NCBI GenBank assembly: GCA_949840935.1
Contig: CATKXX010000032.1
Span: forward strand, 1 to 32,903
Source of the DNA: an uncultured Acetatifactor sp.
GTDB taxonomy: Bacteria > Bacillota > Clostridia > Lachnospirales > Lachnospiraceae
Reading direction: 5' to 3'
DNA: 32,903 nt
A program made the translations under genes and the position numbers. This document shows, piece after piece, positions 22,373 through 30,529 of this stretch; position 1 is the stretch's first letter; every line of letters starts with the position of its first letter. The notes below the pieces were generated by a model. That model was not told the origin of the DNA. It ran no database searches and worked only from the letters and a program-made list of their open reading frames with translations.

Positions 22373-24716
22373 TATCCGGTGTCTTTCCTCCTTTCCGCAT
22401 GAATTTCTCCGAGAACAGAGATTCTGCCCGTAGGGGAAATCCCTGCTGTTTCTGCTTTTCTTCCTTCATTTGAAGGTCTTTGATGTAATACACCCAGATA
22501 TTCCATAACGGGATATTTTCCTCTGTACTTGTAAGTACCGGCCTTTTCCTTTCCCGCTCCTCCCTGACCCTTCTATTGTGTTCCTTGTCACCCAGCCCGC
22601 ACATCCGGTTAAAATACCACTGCGACAAATCCGGCGACACCATCATTGCCGGATGGGAGCGGGATACCACGATCTGGTAGGGCCTTGACACCCGCCGTAT
22701 CTCATCCGCTGTCAAAAGTTCCCTCCCCACCAGGCTGACAGTACTGCTGGAAGACGGGTTGACATACCGGCCATGCTGACTGGATAACTGATAGCCGGAA
22801 CAAGTATATTTTCCCAGCTTGTCGCAGATTTCAGACAGGGTTTCCTTATCATCCGCCTGCAAATATATCCAGCTTTGGCAGTTGGACTTGACAATGGCTG
22901 CCGTCTCTCTGTTGTATTTTTCCGTGAGCTGCTCAAAACTCTGCAGGAAGAAATGGAACCGCATGCCCCGGCCTCCTGCCACCGTCAGCTTGTTCGTCAG
23001 GTCGTTTATCTTCGTAAAATTGCCAAACTCCTCCAGGACAAAATTTACCCGGTTTATCAGCCTTCCGCCCCTCTCATCCGACTGGTGCACTAACATTTCA
23101 TAAAGCTGGGACACCATAAGGCTGGCAATGGGGTAATAGGTAGTTTTCTCGTCCGGCAGGATAAAAAACAGCGCCTGCTTCTTTTTTCCGATATCAGCGA
23201 TATTGTAATCGCTCTTATGGGTAATGGAATAGATTGCCCTTGAGGTAAACAGTCTCAGCGTTGTCAGGGCCGAAGTATAAAAGCTCCCCCTGGTCCTGCT
23301 GGGCGCCACATCGGAGATCGACAGGAGCGCCCTCGCCGGATGCCCCGGTCTCAGCTTCTTAACATACTCCTGCATGGGCGTCTTGTTCCCTACCGATTTG
23401 CACATCTCCGCCACAAACCAGTAAACATTGGTAAGGTTCTGATATTCTGGCCGTTTTGCATTATCAACCACCACACAGAGGATTGCCGCCGCAATGGTGG
23501 ACTTCTCCCCGTTTTCCCATATCTTCTCATTGCTGGTATTGTCGCCCACAAGGATATTGGTGATGTCCCATGCATACATTTCCGCTTTATCCGTCTCTCC
23601 CCGGCTCACCGCATCAATGATCGGTTGGAGCAGATTATAACGGCTGCTCTTTTCCGGGTTCTTGAAGTCAAGGCAGATTACATCATACCCCAGTTTCTCC
23701 AGAAGCGGCGCGGTATACTGGTACACCTCCGCCTTGGGATCGCTGATTACAAGGCTCTCACCTGCCAGCGCCATCAGACAGACAGACTGCAGCACCAGTG
23801 TCCTGGTCTTGCCGGAACGGGTGGCTCCTATGGTGAGCGTGTGGGTGTCATCCGCAATATAATGTATCTTCTCCTTTTTCCCACATCTGCTCATACCAAT
23901 CACAATGCCGCCCTCTTTCAGAATACGGCGGGAATCACGGCCCTCCACCGTTTGTTCTTCCTTTCCGGCGGGCTTATTCTGTCCCGGCTTCTGCCAGTCA
24001 TACTCCACCGTCTCATAACCCTCCTGCGTTTCCCTGTTCCCTTGTCCCTGATCCTCCTTCCTTTCTCCTTGTTCCTGGTCCTCCTTTCCTTCTCCTGTTT
24101 CCTGTTCTGCCTCCTGATCTATACCTACGCGCAATGAGCCTGACACTTCCTGGCAAATGCCGCAGGTTCCAGCCATCCCAGGGCTTTCCGTGGGATGGCC
24201 GGTTGGAACGGCGCCGCAGGGAGGCTCCCTGACTCCCTGCCCTCCCGTGACGCCGGTATCCACCATTTCGGTGTCATGTATAAAGTCAAGCCCCTCATAC
24301 CCCGTCTCGATCAATTCCCGGATGACTGGCTCTGTGGGGCTTATGGTACAGACCGCAAATACTTTGTCTTTTTCTTCTTCCGTCATCCATCTGGATGAAC
24401 CGTGCTGAAACTGTCCTGCCGGCACCGGAATCCTGATTTCATCCGTCACTTTCATAAGGTCGGATTGGTAAGCCCTGCTGTTCTGCGTAAAGAACAGGAT
24501 GCAGCAGAGCAATACAAAACACTCAAAAGACAGAAACAGCATCCCCTGCCTCTGCTCCGTGAAAAGCCCCGCCACACATTCCCCCAGGGGAACCAGGGTA
24601 AAGGATTTCATCTGCCCTGACAGTATCCTGTGCAGTGCTGCGGTGAAAAACAGGTTGAACAATGTTCCCAATCCTGTAAAAATGCTTCCCAGTATCCATT
24701 TATCTTTCTTTTTTAT
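22356..24716 (-). CDS. virD4: VirD4/TraG-type coupling protein, likely ATA start
   Basis: A 786-residue type IV coupling protein. Two N-terminal membrane segments (about 7-28 and 60-77) are followed by a GSSRWMTEEE element, a long variable insert (~150-265) and the motor domain. Walker A is IGATRSGKTRT (297-304) and the Walker B region is FVLEEFGNF. The family pumps the relaxase-DNA complex into the channel. No ATG exists near the expected start. The frame that begins with ATA at 24716 has AGGAGG upstream and encodes a full first membrane helix (KKKDKWILGSIFTGLGTLF). The alternative TTG at 24671 would cut that helix. The insert contains two 27-bp tandem repeats. The ATA overlaps the TAA of the upstream gene. 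Confidence 0.9.
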   Translation of the reverse strand: MKKKDKWILGSIFTGLGTLFNLFFTAALHRILSGQMKSFTLVPLGECVAGLFTEQRQGMLFLSFECFVLLCCILFFTQNSRAYQSDLMKVTDEIRIPVPAGQFQHGSSRWMTEEEKDKVFAVCTISPTEPVIRELIETGYEGLDFIHDTEMVDTGVTGGQGVREPPCGAVPTGHPTESPGMAGTCGICQEVSGSLRVGIDQEAEQETGEGKEDQEQGERKEDQGQGNRETQEGYETVEYDWQKPGQNKPAGKEEQTVEGRDSRRILKEGGIVIGMSRCGKKEKIHYIADDTHTLTIGATRSGKTRTLVLQSVCLMALAGESLVISDPKAEVYQYTAPLLEKLGYDVICLDFKNPEKSSRYNLLQPIIDAVSRGETDKAEMYAWDITNILVGDNTSNEKIWENGEKSTIAAAILCVVVDNAKRPEYQNLTNVYWFVAEMCKSVGNKTPMQEYVKKLRPGHPARALLSISDVAPSRTRGSFYTSALTTLRLFTSRAIYSITHKSDYNIADIGKKKQALFFILPDEKTTYYPIASLMVSQLYEMLVHQSDERGGRLINRVNFVLEEFGNFTKINDLTNKLTVAGGRGMRFHFFLQSFEQLTEKYNRETAAIVKSNCQSWIYLQADDKETLSEICDKLGKYTCSGYQLSSQHGRYVNPSSSSTVSLVGRELLTADEIRRVSRPYQIVVSRSHPAMMVSPDLSQWYFNRMCGLGDKEHNRRVREERERKRPVLTSTEENIPLWNIWVYYIKDLQMKEEKQKQQGFPLRAESLFSEKFMRKGGKTPDNEEDE

Positions 24717-25399
24717 TGCTCCATCCCCTCCTGCGGCATTTTAATATTATTAGCAGATACCTTCTGACCGGATAACACAAAATCATACTGACCCTTTACT
24801 TCTTCCCAGACTTCATTTTTCAGGATGCCCGCAAAATCCTGCCTGTAAAAACTGCTTTGCTCGCCGTCATACAGACTGGTGGCATAGACTCTCCTTCCCC
24901 TTGCCGTGGGGCTGCATCCAAAACCGCCGGTAGCAAGCCACAACTGATGCTGTCTACTCCGGTATTCCGGCTTTAAAACATCAAAATTCATTACCAAGAT
25001 TTTTCCCGTATAATCCAGGCTTCCCGGCACACAGGAATGCCTCCCTAACAGTGCATGACTGTCTGCGCTGACAGGATAATACTCCACGTCATGGGGCATA
25101 TCCACCTGATAAATGGGAATGCCAAGTTCCTTCGCACGGTCAATCTCTCCGCGCATCCCCTGGCTGATATGGGTTCCCATCACCCAGAGTTCCTCACATT
25201 TCTCCAGCATGGCAAGCCCCATCTCCAGCCCTTTCTCCCTCTCCTCCGCTATGGTGTCATTGTAGAGCTGGGTAAAATACAGATGGGGCGCAAAGGCGAT
25301 CACCCCAAGGGAACAGGCATTCTCACAGTATTGTGCTGCCTGTCTGATATTCCTGTCATAATCCCCGCGGAGAGGGCTTGCGATATAGATAAGCTTCAT
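24713..25399 (-). CDS. DUF4406-like protein with C-terminal mobile-element domain
   Basis: A 228-residue protein. The N-terminal half (1-100) is DUF4406-like, a nucleoside 2-deoxyribosyltransferase-type Rossmann fold: MKLIYIASPLRGDYDRN, AFAPHLYFTQL, KCEELWVMGTHISQGMRGEI. The C-terminal half (~110-215) carries LKPEYRSRQHQLWLATGGFG followed by CSPTARGR. From memory, this type of segment occurs fused to other N-terminal domains in mobile elements of gut Firmicutes. The chosen ATG has GGGAGAGG just upstream; an ATG at 25414 overlaps the previous stop but lacks a site. Its role in transfer is not known; a base- or nucleotide-modifying activity is possible but not shown. Confidence 0.7.
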   Translation of the reverse strand: MKLIYIASPLRGDYDRNIRQAAQYCENACSLGVIAFAPHLYFTQLYNDTIAEEREKGLEMGLAMLEKCEELWVMGTHISQGMRGEIDRAKELGIPIYQVDMPHDVEYYPVSADSHALLGRHSCVPGSLDYTGKILVMNFDVLKPEYRSRQHQLWLATGGFGCSPTARGRRVYATSLYDGEQSSFYRQDFAGILKNEVWEEVKGQYDFVLSGQKVSANNIKMPQEGMEQ

Positions 25400-25410
25400 A
25401 CCTCTCCCTT

Positions 25411-25827
25411 TCATATTTCAAAGCCATAATCAACCTGTTCACCGTAATCATCCCCATCTGCTTCCTCTGCCAGTATCTCCTCCCCTGCAGGCTCCTCCAC
25501 CGTCCGTGCCCGGTCAAGCTGTTCCTGCAAAAACAGGTTTTCAGGGACGCTGACCTGTGGAATCTGTTCTTCCTCCGGCACAACAGCGTTATATTCCTTC
25601 TGCATCATCTCATATAAGGGCATATCCATGGTCTCCCCCTTGGGATAATAAAGGCAGCCCTCCAATTCCCTCCCGGCTGCCACTGTCTTGTGAGAGAAAT
25701 TGTCTCCCGCGTGTTCCTTTGGTATCGCAATCCCCTCGCCCTTATCACCAACTATGTAATAAATGTTCAGGGCAATCTCAACACAGAGATTGATATTGCC
25801 CCAGATGCTTCCTCCCTGTGGCTGCAT
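25411..25827 (-). CDS. unassigned operon protein (138 aa)
   Basis: A 138-residue soluble, acidic protein. Residues ~10-75 look folded (NLCVEIALNIYYIVGDKGEG, then GRELEGCLYYPKGETMDMPL). The last ~45 residues are mostly Glu/Asp and probably disordered. The start follows AAAGGAGG, a strong site. It lies between the 25842 gene and the DUF4406-like gene in the transfer operon. I have seen similar unnamed proteins in Lachnospiraceae mobile elements but know no function. Confidence 0.7.
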   Translation of the reverse strand: MQPQGGSIWGNINLCVEIALNIYYIVGDKGEGIAIPKEHAGDNFSHKTVAAGRELEGCLYYPKGETMDMPLYEMMQKEYNAVVPEEEQIPQVSVPENLFLQEQLDRARTVEEPAGEEILAEEADGDDYGEQVDYGFEI

Positions 25828-25841
25828 CGGCTTCCTCCTTT

Positions 25842-26534
25842 CTAACGTTCCACACCGTTGCCGAATGAAAGGACATCCAGCAGCCTGGTAACGTCAAATT
25901 TCCGTTCTTCACGGTGCAGTTCCGGCACCAGTTCTTCCACCCGGTTCACCAATTCCCCTGCCGCTTTCATATCCTCATCAGACAGTTCCTCATCCATGGC
26001 ACACAGTTTCACAAGTCCAGCATGGATCAACCGAAGCTGCGTTTCGGTAAACAGCTTCCTCCCGTCCACCAGTCCGCTCCGTGTGGCAAAACTCTCAAAG
26101 GCTTCCTCCCTGTTATAAAAATACTGCCTCTGGATGGGTCTGTTGTCATTCTGCACATCCTGACTGTATGTCGAAAGGACATAATCAAACAGCGGATGCT
26201 TCCTGCAGGCCAGAATGACGCCATTATGCTCATTCAATTTCATTACGCCGTTCTTCAGTTTTTCCGCCTTATCTTCCTCATAGGGCTGGTCTGAGCAGAT
26301 ACCGCAAAGACTGGCTGTGGCTCTCGCCATGCTCCAAAGACGTTCCATCTGTTTCTCCGGCACTTCCACGAAGGGATTCTTCTCGATCAGGTCTGCTCTT
26401 GTATAGAATGCGATGGTCTTACCCTTAAACTGGATATCCACCACATAATCCGGGGATGAGGGCTGCGCCACCCCAAAACCCTTTTTTTCCAATTCTTCAA
26501 AAAACGACTTATAAAATTCTACTTTCGACCTCAT
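25842..26534 (-). CDS. unassigned operon protein (230 aa)
   Basis: A 230-residue soluble protein. The N-terminal part (MRSKVEFYKSFFEELEKKGF, then YVVDIQFKGKTIAFYTRADL) suggests a small alpha/beta domain; the remainder is largely helical and charged. The CGICSDQ segment has two Cys but no further zinc pattern. The ATG at 26534 is preceded by AAAGGAG; the frame upstream to 26585 has no site. No family is recognised. Its stop region shares CTAACGTTCCA (plus strand) with the next gene upstream, 26610-27326. Confidence 0.7.
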   Translation of the reverse strand: MRSKVEFYKSFFEELEKKGFGVAQPSSPDYVVDIQFKGKTIAFYTRADLIEKNPFVEVPEKQMERLWSMARATASLCGICSDQPYEEDKAEKLKNGVMKLNEHNGVILACRKHPLFDYVLSTYSQDVQNDNRPIQRQYFYNREEAFESFATRSGLVDGRKLFTETQLRLIHAGLVKLCAMDEELSDEDMKAAGELVNRVEELVPELHREERKFDVTRLLDVLSFGNGVER

Positions 26535-26609
26535 ATATCTCCTTTCCGGGAATGATTTAAGTTTCCTTGCAGATACAGAAAACATTAGAAAATCTTCATT
26601 CCTTCTACT

Positions 26610-27326
26610 CTAACGTTCCAATTCATCATCCGTGCCGCTCTCCTCCTGTCCCCAGTCCCGGGCATATTCCCGCCTGATACTGTCCAGGTCAATCTCCGAC
26701 AGGTCATTTCCCAGATAAATGCCACGATCCCATTCTATTCCCCTGATAACGCTGTCCGCCGGATATGTTCCCTCTTTCGGATACCTTGCATATGCCTTGG
26801 TTCCTTCTGCAATCAGAAACTGGCCGCTGCTTAACGCCATGAGGAACAGATCATTCCTGTCCAACACCATAAGAACACTGTAATCACTCCCGTTCAGATT
26901 ATGCAGCGTTTCACCCTGCCGGAAACTGTACTCCAGCCGCTCATAATGCAGCTTTCCCATCAACGGATGTCCCCTGCTGTCCATGTCATAGGCGGTCAGC
27001 ACCTCCAGGCATTCCTCTGCACAACGGTCTTTGTCAAATATAGCCCCTTCCCCTGTCATCTCATGGATTCCCATGAGAAAGTTCCGCAGTTCCTGTTCAT
27101 CCTTGCAGAATCTGGCATGGGAAGTCTCTCCTGTAGACAGGGTAACTTCCGTCCACAGGCTGTTTTCCTTCGTCCGGCACAATTCCTTTACCGCATGTGC
27201 CACCTCCGCCACTGAACCACCAGAAATATGAAACAGGCTCTCCATATAATTCTCAATGCCTGTCAGATATTTACTTTCTGTCCCCCCACCATCATTTGTG
27301 ACGAGAATCATTTCCTTTAATTTCAT
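26610..27326 (-). CDS. unassigned operon protein (238 aa)
   Basis: A 238-residue soluble protein. The central part has alternating beta strands and helices (EVTLSTGETSHARFCKDEQE, then DYSVLMVLDRNDLFLMALSSG). The C-terminal ~35 residues are acidic with WGQEESGTDDELER at the end. The ATG at 27326 follows GGGGG; a second ATG 15 bases later has AAAGGA and could also serve. No signal or membrane segment. It lies just downstream of the relaxase region and may be an accessory DNA-processing protein, but nothing in the sequence shows this. Confidence 0.7.
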   Translation of the reverse strand: MKLKEMILVTNDGGGTESKYLTGIENYMESLFHISGGSVAEVAHAVKELCRTKENSLWTEVTLSTGETSHARFCKDEQELRNFLMGIHEMTGEGAIFDKDRCAEECLEVLTAYDMDSRGHPLMGKLHYERLEYSFRQGETLHNLNGSDYSVLMVLDRNDLFLMALSSGQFLIAEGTKAYARYPKEGTYPADSVIRGIEWDRGIYLGNDLSEIDLDSIRREYARDWGQEESGTDDELER

Positions 27327-27403
27327 GCTTATACCCCCTGCGTGCCGCAGTACGCAAACCGATTTTTATTTGTAAATCATTTTCATTTCTAAATCAGTGT
27401 TCT

Positions 27404-27748
27404 TTACAGATTTAGGAAATCTTTATGCAATTCCATTTCGTTCCGCAGACGCCGCACATACTTCTTGCCGTATTTCATCTCTGCTACTTCCAGAAGCATA
27501 CCGATTCCTTCCTCCAGCTTTTTCACTGCCCCGGATTCGCTGCCCACATCTTCCCTGTACTGCTTTTGTGTTTCTCCCGCAGGCATCAGGGTGTCCGCAT
27601 GCCCCATAAGGCGTTTATAAAAATACCAGACGCAATCACCCGGAACGGCGGCCATGATACAGTCTGTGCCGCCCGCCGTAAACACGTAGGGACACCCGCT
27701 GCATGGATGTCCCCGGTTTTTCTTTCTATTTACCATTTTAATGTTCAT
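27404..27748 (-). CDS. small Cys-containing protein overlapping the relaxase gene
   Basis: A 114-residue protein with a basic start, a Cys cluster (HPCSGCPYVFTAGGTDC, then GDCVWYF) that could bind a metal, and a basic helical C-terminal part (KYGKKYVRRLRNEMELHKD). The ATG at 27748 overlaps the relaxase stop region by 11 bases and has AAGGGG close by; a second ATG at 27736 is possible. Close coupling to the relaxase suggests an accessory role at oriT, which is inference. The 77-base gap that follows (27327-27403) is A+T-rich and has no clear terminator. Confidence 0.6.
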   Translation of the reverse strand: MNIKMVNRKKNRGHPCSGCPYVFTAGGTDCIMAAVPGDCVWYFYKRLMGHADTLMPAGETQKQYREDVGSESGAVKKLEEGIGMLLEVAEMKYGKKYVRRLRNEMELHKDFLNL

Positions 27749-28949
27749 ACCCCTTATCCTGATTTTTCTGGAATAACTCCTTCCTTGCCTCTTTTGACAA
27801 TTCTCCATGCTGCATCTGGCTGCAGGTAAAATCCCCTTCCTGCTTCCATGCCATCAGCGCCAGCATGTCAAGGGCTTCCATGATGACCCTGGACGCCAGG
27901 TATTCCCTGTGGCTTCTCAGATATGCCTCCCCGCGTTCCTCCCTTTCCAGCCTGCATATCGCCCTGACACCGGACAGTACACGGTTTGCCAGAATCTTAC
28001 CTGCCTCCTTCGCAAACTTCCCTTTCTGTTCCAGAAGCCATGCCGCATTAGAGGAATACAGACCTGCCATACGATACTTGGCATCTACATACCGGTCAAA
28101 ACACAGCCTGATCTCCGTGACATTTTCAAGCAGGAAATGTACTGTCTCCTCTGTCTTGTCTTTTGCATCCCCGGACAGAAATTGGAAAGCGATACGTCCA
28201 TGCTCCGGAATAAGTGCCCGGATTGCAAAAAGCCGTTCTGCCAATTCCGGTAAAATATCTTCCTTAAAGGAAATTCCCTGTTCCAATCCTCCCTCCAGCA
28301 GCTTTGCGGCTGCCCTGAACCTGCCGGGATTCTTACACCGCATTTCTTCCTCAAACCGCTCTACTAACGCATCCGATATCCGGCGCATTTCCTTCACCGC
28401 CAGATCCTTGTCTTTCGCATAGGCAAGTATCTTTTCCGCAAAAGTGTCCTTTATCATCTGTCTCCTTATGGCATTGGGTATCTGCGGCGGGGTAAAAGGG
28501 TTCTCCACCTTTGTGGCTTTATCCCAGAATACAACATGGATATGGGGATGCCTTTTCTCTCCATGCACAGCGGCCGCCCACTGTAGGTTTTCCCTCCTGA
28601 TACCGTTTTTCTCTGCCATTGTCATGATATGGTTTTCGATATACCTCTGCCAGCTTTTCTGATCATTCAGCAGAAGTTCCCTTGCGGTATCCTCCGCAAA
28701 GGACACCACACTGCGGTACATGACGATTCCCCTTTTTGAGTTGGCATACACGGATTTCGCCACATCCCTCCAGTCTGCAAATTCCACGATTGTCCCCGGC
28801 TCCAGTTTCCCAAACAGCCCGTGATCCGTATTTTCATTCTTAAGTACCCCCGGCCTGGTGGCTATGTACCGGATATGTGCATAATTGGCTCCCGCCGTGT
28901 CCTTTTTGTTGGGATGACGGTGCCGCTGCTTATAAACCAGAACAGACAT
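27738..28949 (-). CDS. MobP/MobL-type relaxase
   Basis: A 403-residue relaxase. The metal-binding histidine triad is HPHIHVVFWDK (134-144; His134, 136, 138). The N-terminal YIRYIA-like element (HIRYIATRPGVL, ~25-36) should hold the nicking Tyr, as in MobP-type relaxases of Clostridia. The C-terminal half is helical and charged and does not show a primase or helicase. The protein cuts one strand at oriT and leads it into the channel through VirD4. The ATG follows GAGG. It is the first gene of the operon, and divergent to the MazF-like gene across only 76 bases, so oriT may lie in this gap or in the larger one at 4444-4701. Confidence 0.85.
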   Translation of the reverse strand: MSVLVYKQRHRHPNKKDTAGANYAHIRYIATRPGVLKNENTDHGLFGKLEPGTIVEFADWRDVAKSVYANSKRGIVMYRSVVSFAEDTARELLLNDQKSWQRYIENHIMTMAEKNGIRRENLQWAAAVHGEKRHPHIHVVFWDKATKVENPFTPPQIPNAIRRQMIKDTFAEKILAYAKDKDLAVKEMRRISDALVERFEEEMRCKNPGRFRAAAKLLEGGLEQGISFKEDILPELAERLFAIRALIPEHGRIAFQFLSGDAKDKTEETVHFLLENVTEIRLCFDRYVDAKYRMAGLYSSNAAWLLEQKGKFAKEAGKILANRVLSGVRAICRLEREERGEAYLRSHREYLASRVIMEALDMLALMAWKQEGDFTCSQMQHGELSKEARKELFQKNQDKGYEH

Positions 28950-28967
28950 ATTTTACCTCATTGATTG

Positions 28968-28996
28968 TTGTACTATGTCACATTATCTGTTAAAAT
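28968..28996 (+). promoter_or_regulatory. candidate promoter of the MazF-like gene
   Basis: TTGTAC (28968-28973) and TAAAAT (28991-28996) are separated by 17 bases and lie 30 bases ahead of the TTG start at 29026. It fits a vegetative sigma factor. It occupies the 76-base gap shared with the divergent relaxase gene, so binding of one protein could control both directions. Confidence 0.55.
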
Positions 28997-29025
28997 GGAA
29001 ACACTACCATAAAAGGAGGACTGCC

Positions 29026-29709
29026 TTGAAACACACAGCGACCATGGAAGATGCCCGCCATTCTTTTGATGAAATGGCTTCCTCATTAAAAAACCATTTT
29101 AACCATATCGACCCGGAAAGCCCTGAAAATATCAAGCTTGCCAATGAATATTACAAATGGACTTCCTTAAAAACCAGCCTGGTTCTGAATGAAAACAACT
29201 TTCAGATACCCTTTTCCGCACTGCCGAATACCATCAAATCTTCTTCATTCCAATGGCTTCATGCAGATAAACAGGCAGTGGTGTCAAAATATTACCAGTA
29301 TGACAGGGAAACCGGCAAATATATTATATCTGTGAAAAAAAGCATTGTACCCCAGGCCGACATTGATTTGATCATGCGTTCCCTGGTATTGATCCGGAAA
29401 ACTGTCATCTGGATAGATTTTGGCTATAACATCGGCAAAGAGTTTGGCGGCAGGCATCCGGCAATCATACTGAAAAATTTAAAGGATTCCCTGGTCGTCA
29501 TTCCCCTTTCATCCCAGATACCCAAAACCATGGATTACAACGTAAGGATTGATAAAGTCTATGGCTTCCCTGAAATGCCGCGCTGGGCAAATGTGACAAG
29601 AATCACGCAGGTCAGTCTCTCCAGGGCGCTCTTTGAAAGCTTTGGGGACGTAAAACCTGCCGTGTTAAAGGAAATCAGTGAAAAACTGGCTGCCTGCGGT
29701 ATCATCTGA
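29026..29709 (+). CDS. MazF/PemK-domain protein with long N-terminal extension
   Basis: A 227-residue protein. The C-terminal ~100 residues match the MazF/PemK fold: WIDFGYNIGKEFGGRHPAII with the strand-loop typical of the family, SLVVIPLSSQIPK, and WANVTRITQVSLSRALFESF near the end. The N-terminal ~115 residues are a helical extension absent from classical MazF toxins (~110 residues). The start is TTG at 29026, six bases after AGGAGG; the open frame before it has no site. No separate antitoxin gene lies next to it. It may be a larger RNase toxin, a self-inhibited one, or a regulator. The only gene of the transfer region on the plus strand, divergent from the relaxase. Confidence 0.75.
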   Translation: MKHTATMEDARHSFDEMASSLKNHFNHIDPESPENIKLANEYYKWTSLKTSLVLNENNFQIPFSALPNTIKSSSFQWLHADKQAVVSKYYQYDRETGKYIISVKKSIVPQADIDLIMRSLVLIRKTVIWIDFGYNIGKEFGGRHPAIILKNLKDSLVVIPLSSQIPKTMDYNVRIDKVYGFPEMPRWANVTRITQVSLSRALFESFGDVKPAVLKEISEKLAACGII

Positions 29710-29801
29710 CCTGCCTGCCGAATTTAAAATCAACCCTATGGCATATTTATGCGGCATAATCTGTACCTGCCCTGCATACCTTACTACTGCTACAAAATCG
29801 T

Positions 29802-29830
29802 TTGACAACACATCTGCTCTGTGCTAATAT
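29802..29830 (+). promoter_or_regulatory. near-consensus promoter of a small RNA
   Basis: TTGACA (29802-29807), a 17-base spacer and TAATAT (29825-29830): five of six bases of the -10 consensus and a perfect -35. It is the best promoter in the window. No protein-coding frame with a ribosome site lies in the following 150 bases on this strand. Confidence 0.8.
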
Positions 29831-29836
29831 GATGTT

Positions 29837-29902
29837 GTAAACGCAGGAGCAATCCTGGTAATTTTGTAACCGTGAAGCCGTCATTTATGGCGGCTTCTTT
29901 TC
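29837..29902 (+). ncRNA. probable ~65-nt small RNA
   Basis: Defined by a near-consensus promoter and a terminator. The transcript would have a hairpin CAGGA-GCAA-TCCTG (GNRA-type tetraloop), a short GGT/ACC-closed loop and the terminator stem. The GCAGGAGCAATCCTGG region contains an AGGAG sequence masked in the hairpin. It ends before the 3' end of the DUF5688 remnant on the opposite strand, so it does not reach into it unless read-through occurs. Possible roles are a regulator of transfer, an antisense control RNA, or an attenuator whose gene has been lost. No known family recognised. Confidence 0.6.
29874..29901 (+). terminator. Rho-independent terminator of the small RNA
   Basis: GAAGCCGTCAT pairs with ATGGCGGCTTC over 11 positions including one G-T wobble, with a minimal loop, and is followed by TTTT. 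On the minus strand there is no T tract after the stem, so it belongs to the plus-strand transcript. Confidence 0.8.
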
Positions 29903-29976
29903 GTGCTGCAAAGCCGCCTGTCCCTTTCAATTTCTCCCATTCTTCTTCCTGGTTCTGCCCTTCTTCCCTGCGTACC

Positions 29977-30529
29977 CTATCTCTCCAATTCCTCAGAATC
30001 AGCTTCCTCCATGGAATCCCCGCGCTCATGCACTGCTGCCAACTGTTCTATATATTCTTTTGTCTGTGCAGGGTCAGTCTCCATTATCAGTTTCCGTTCC
30101 CGGTAATCATATCTATATACTTCATCCGACAATACTTCGTCCGGACTCACCTTGGTTCTGTTGACCTCCATTACCATACGCTGAAATTCTTCTGCGCTTA
30201 TCTCTCCATTGTCCCTGATCAGAATCGTTTCATGGACACTGCTGGGGAGAATAAAGAAACTGCCCCGGGTAGCTTTCCCAATATCCTGTAACAGTCCCGG
30301 ATAAAGCATTGCAGTAGCGCCATGTAAACTAACCTCATTGGAGAGGATATACATCGTGTTTGGTTCAAGCTTCTTACTCTTCATGCCCTCGTCTTCCCCA
30401 AGAAGCCAGACGTCCTCAAACTTCTGTATTTTCGGCGGCAAAAGCCTCTCCGTGTTCCTTAATGCCTGTTCATATACATCCTCCATCGCAACTCCCCATA
30501 TTCCCAGTATTGTTAATAACTTCATGATC
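29977..30529 (-). pseudogene. DUF5688 gene, 5' part removed by transposon insertion
   Basis: The readable part (182 residues from an ATG at 30525) matches the C-terminal half of DUF5688 proteins of Lachnospiraceae: GVAMEDVYEQALRNTERLLP, MYILSNEVSLHGATAMLYPG, FILPSSVHETILI, and VMEVNRTKVSPDEVLSDEVY. Full members have about 150-200 more residues at the start. The frame meets the transposon end (TGTCA at 30530) four bases upstream of the ATG, and an in-frame TGA lies in the transposon. The ATG is probably an internal Met and has no ribosome site. The function of DUF5688 is unknown; it is common in mobile elements of this family of bacteria. Confidence 0.8.

Noticed and set aside
29710..29800. 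Hairpin near GCATATTTATGC as terminator of the MazF-like gene.
   Set aside because: The stem is only four base pairs and no T tract follows; not strong enough to list.
29790..30029. A 79-codon minus-strand frame across the small-RNA locus.
   Set aside because: It covers the promoter and terminator of the small RNA and the DUF5688 stop, and lacks a ribosome site.
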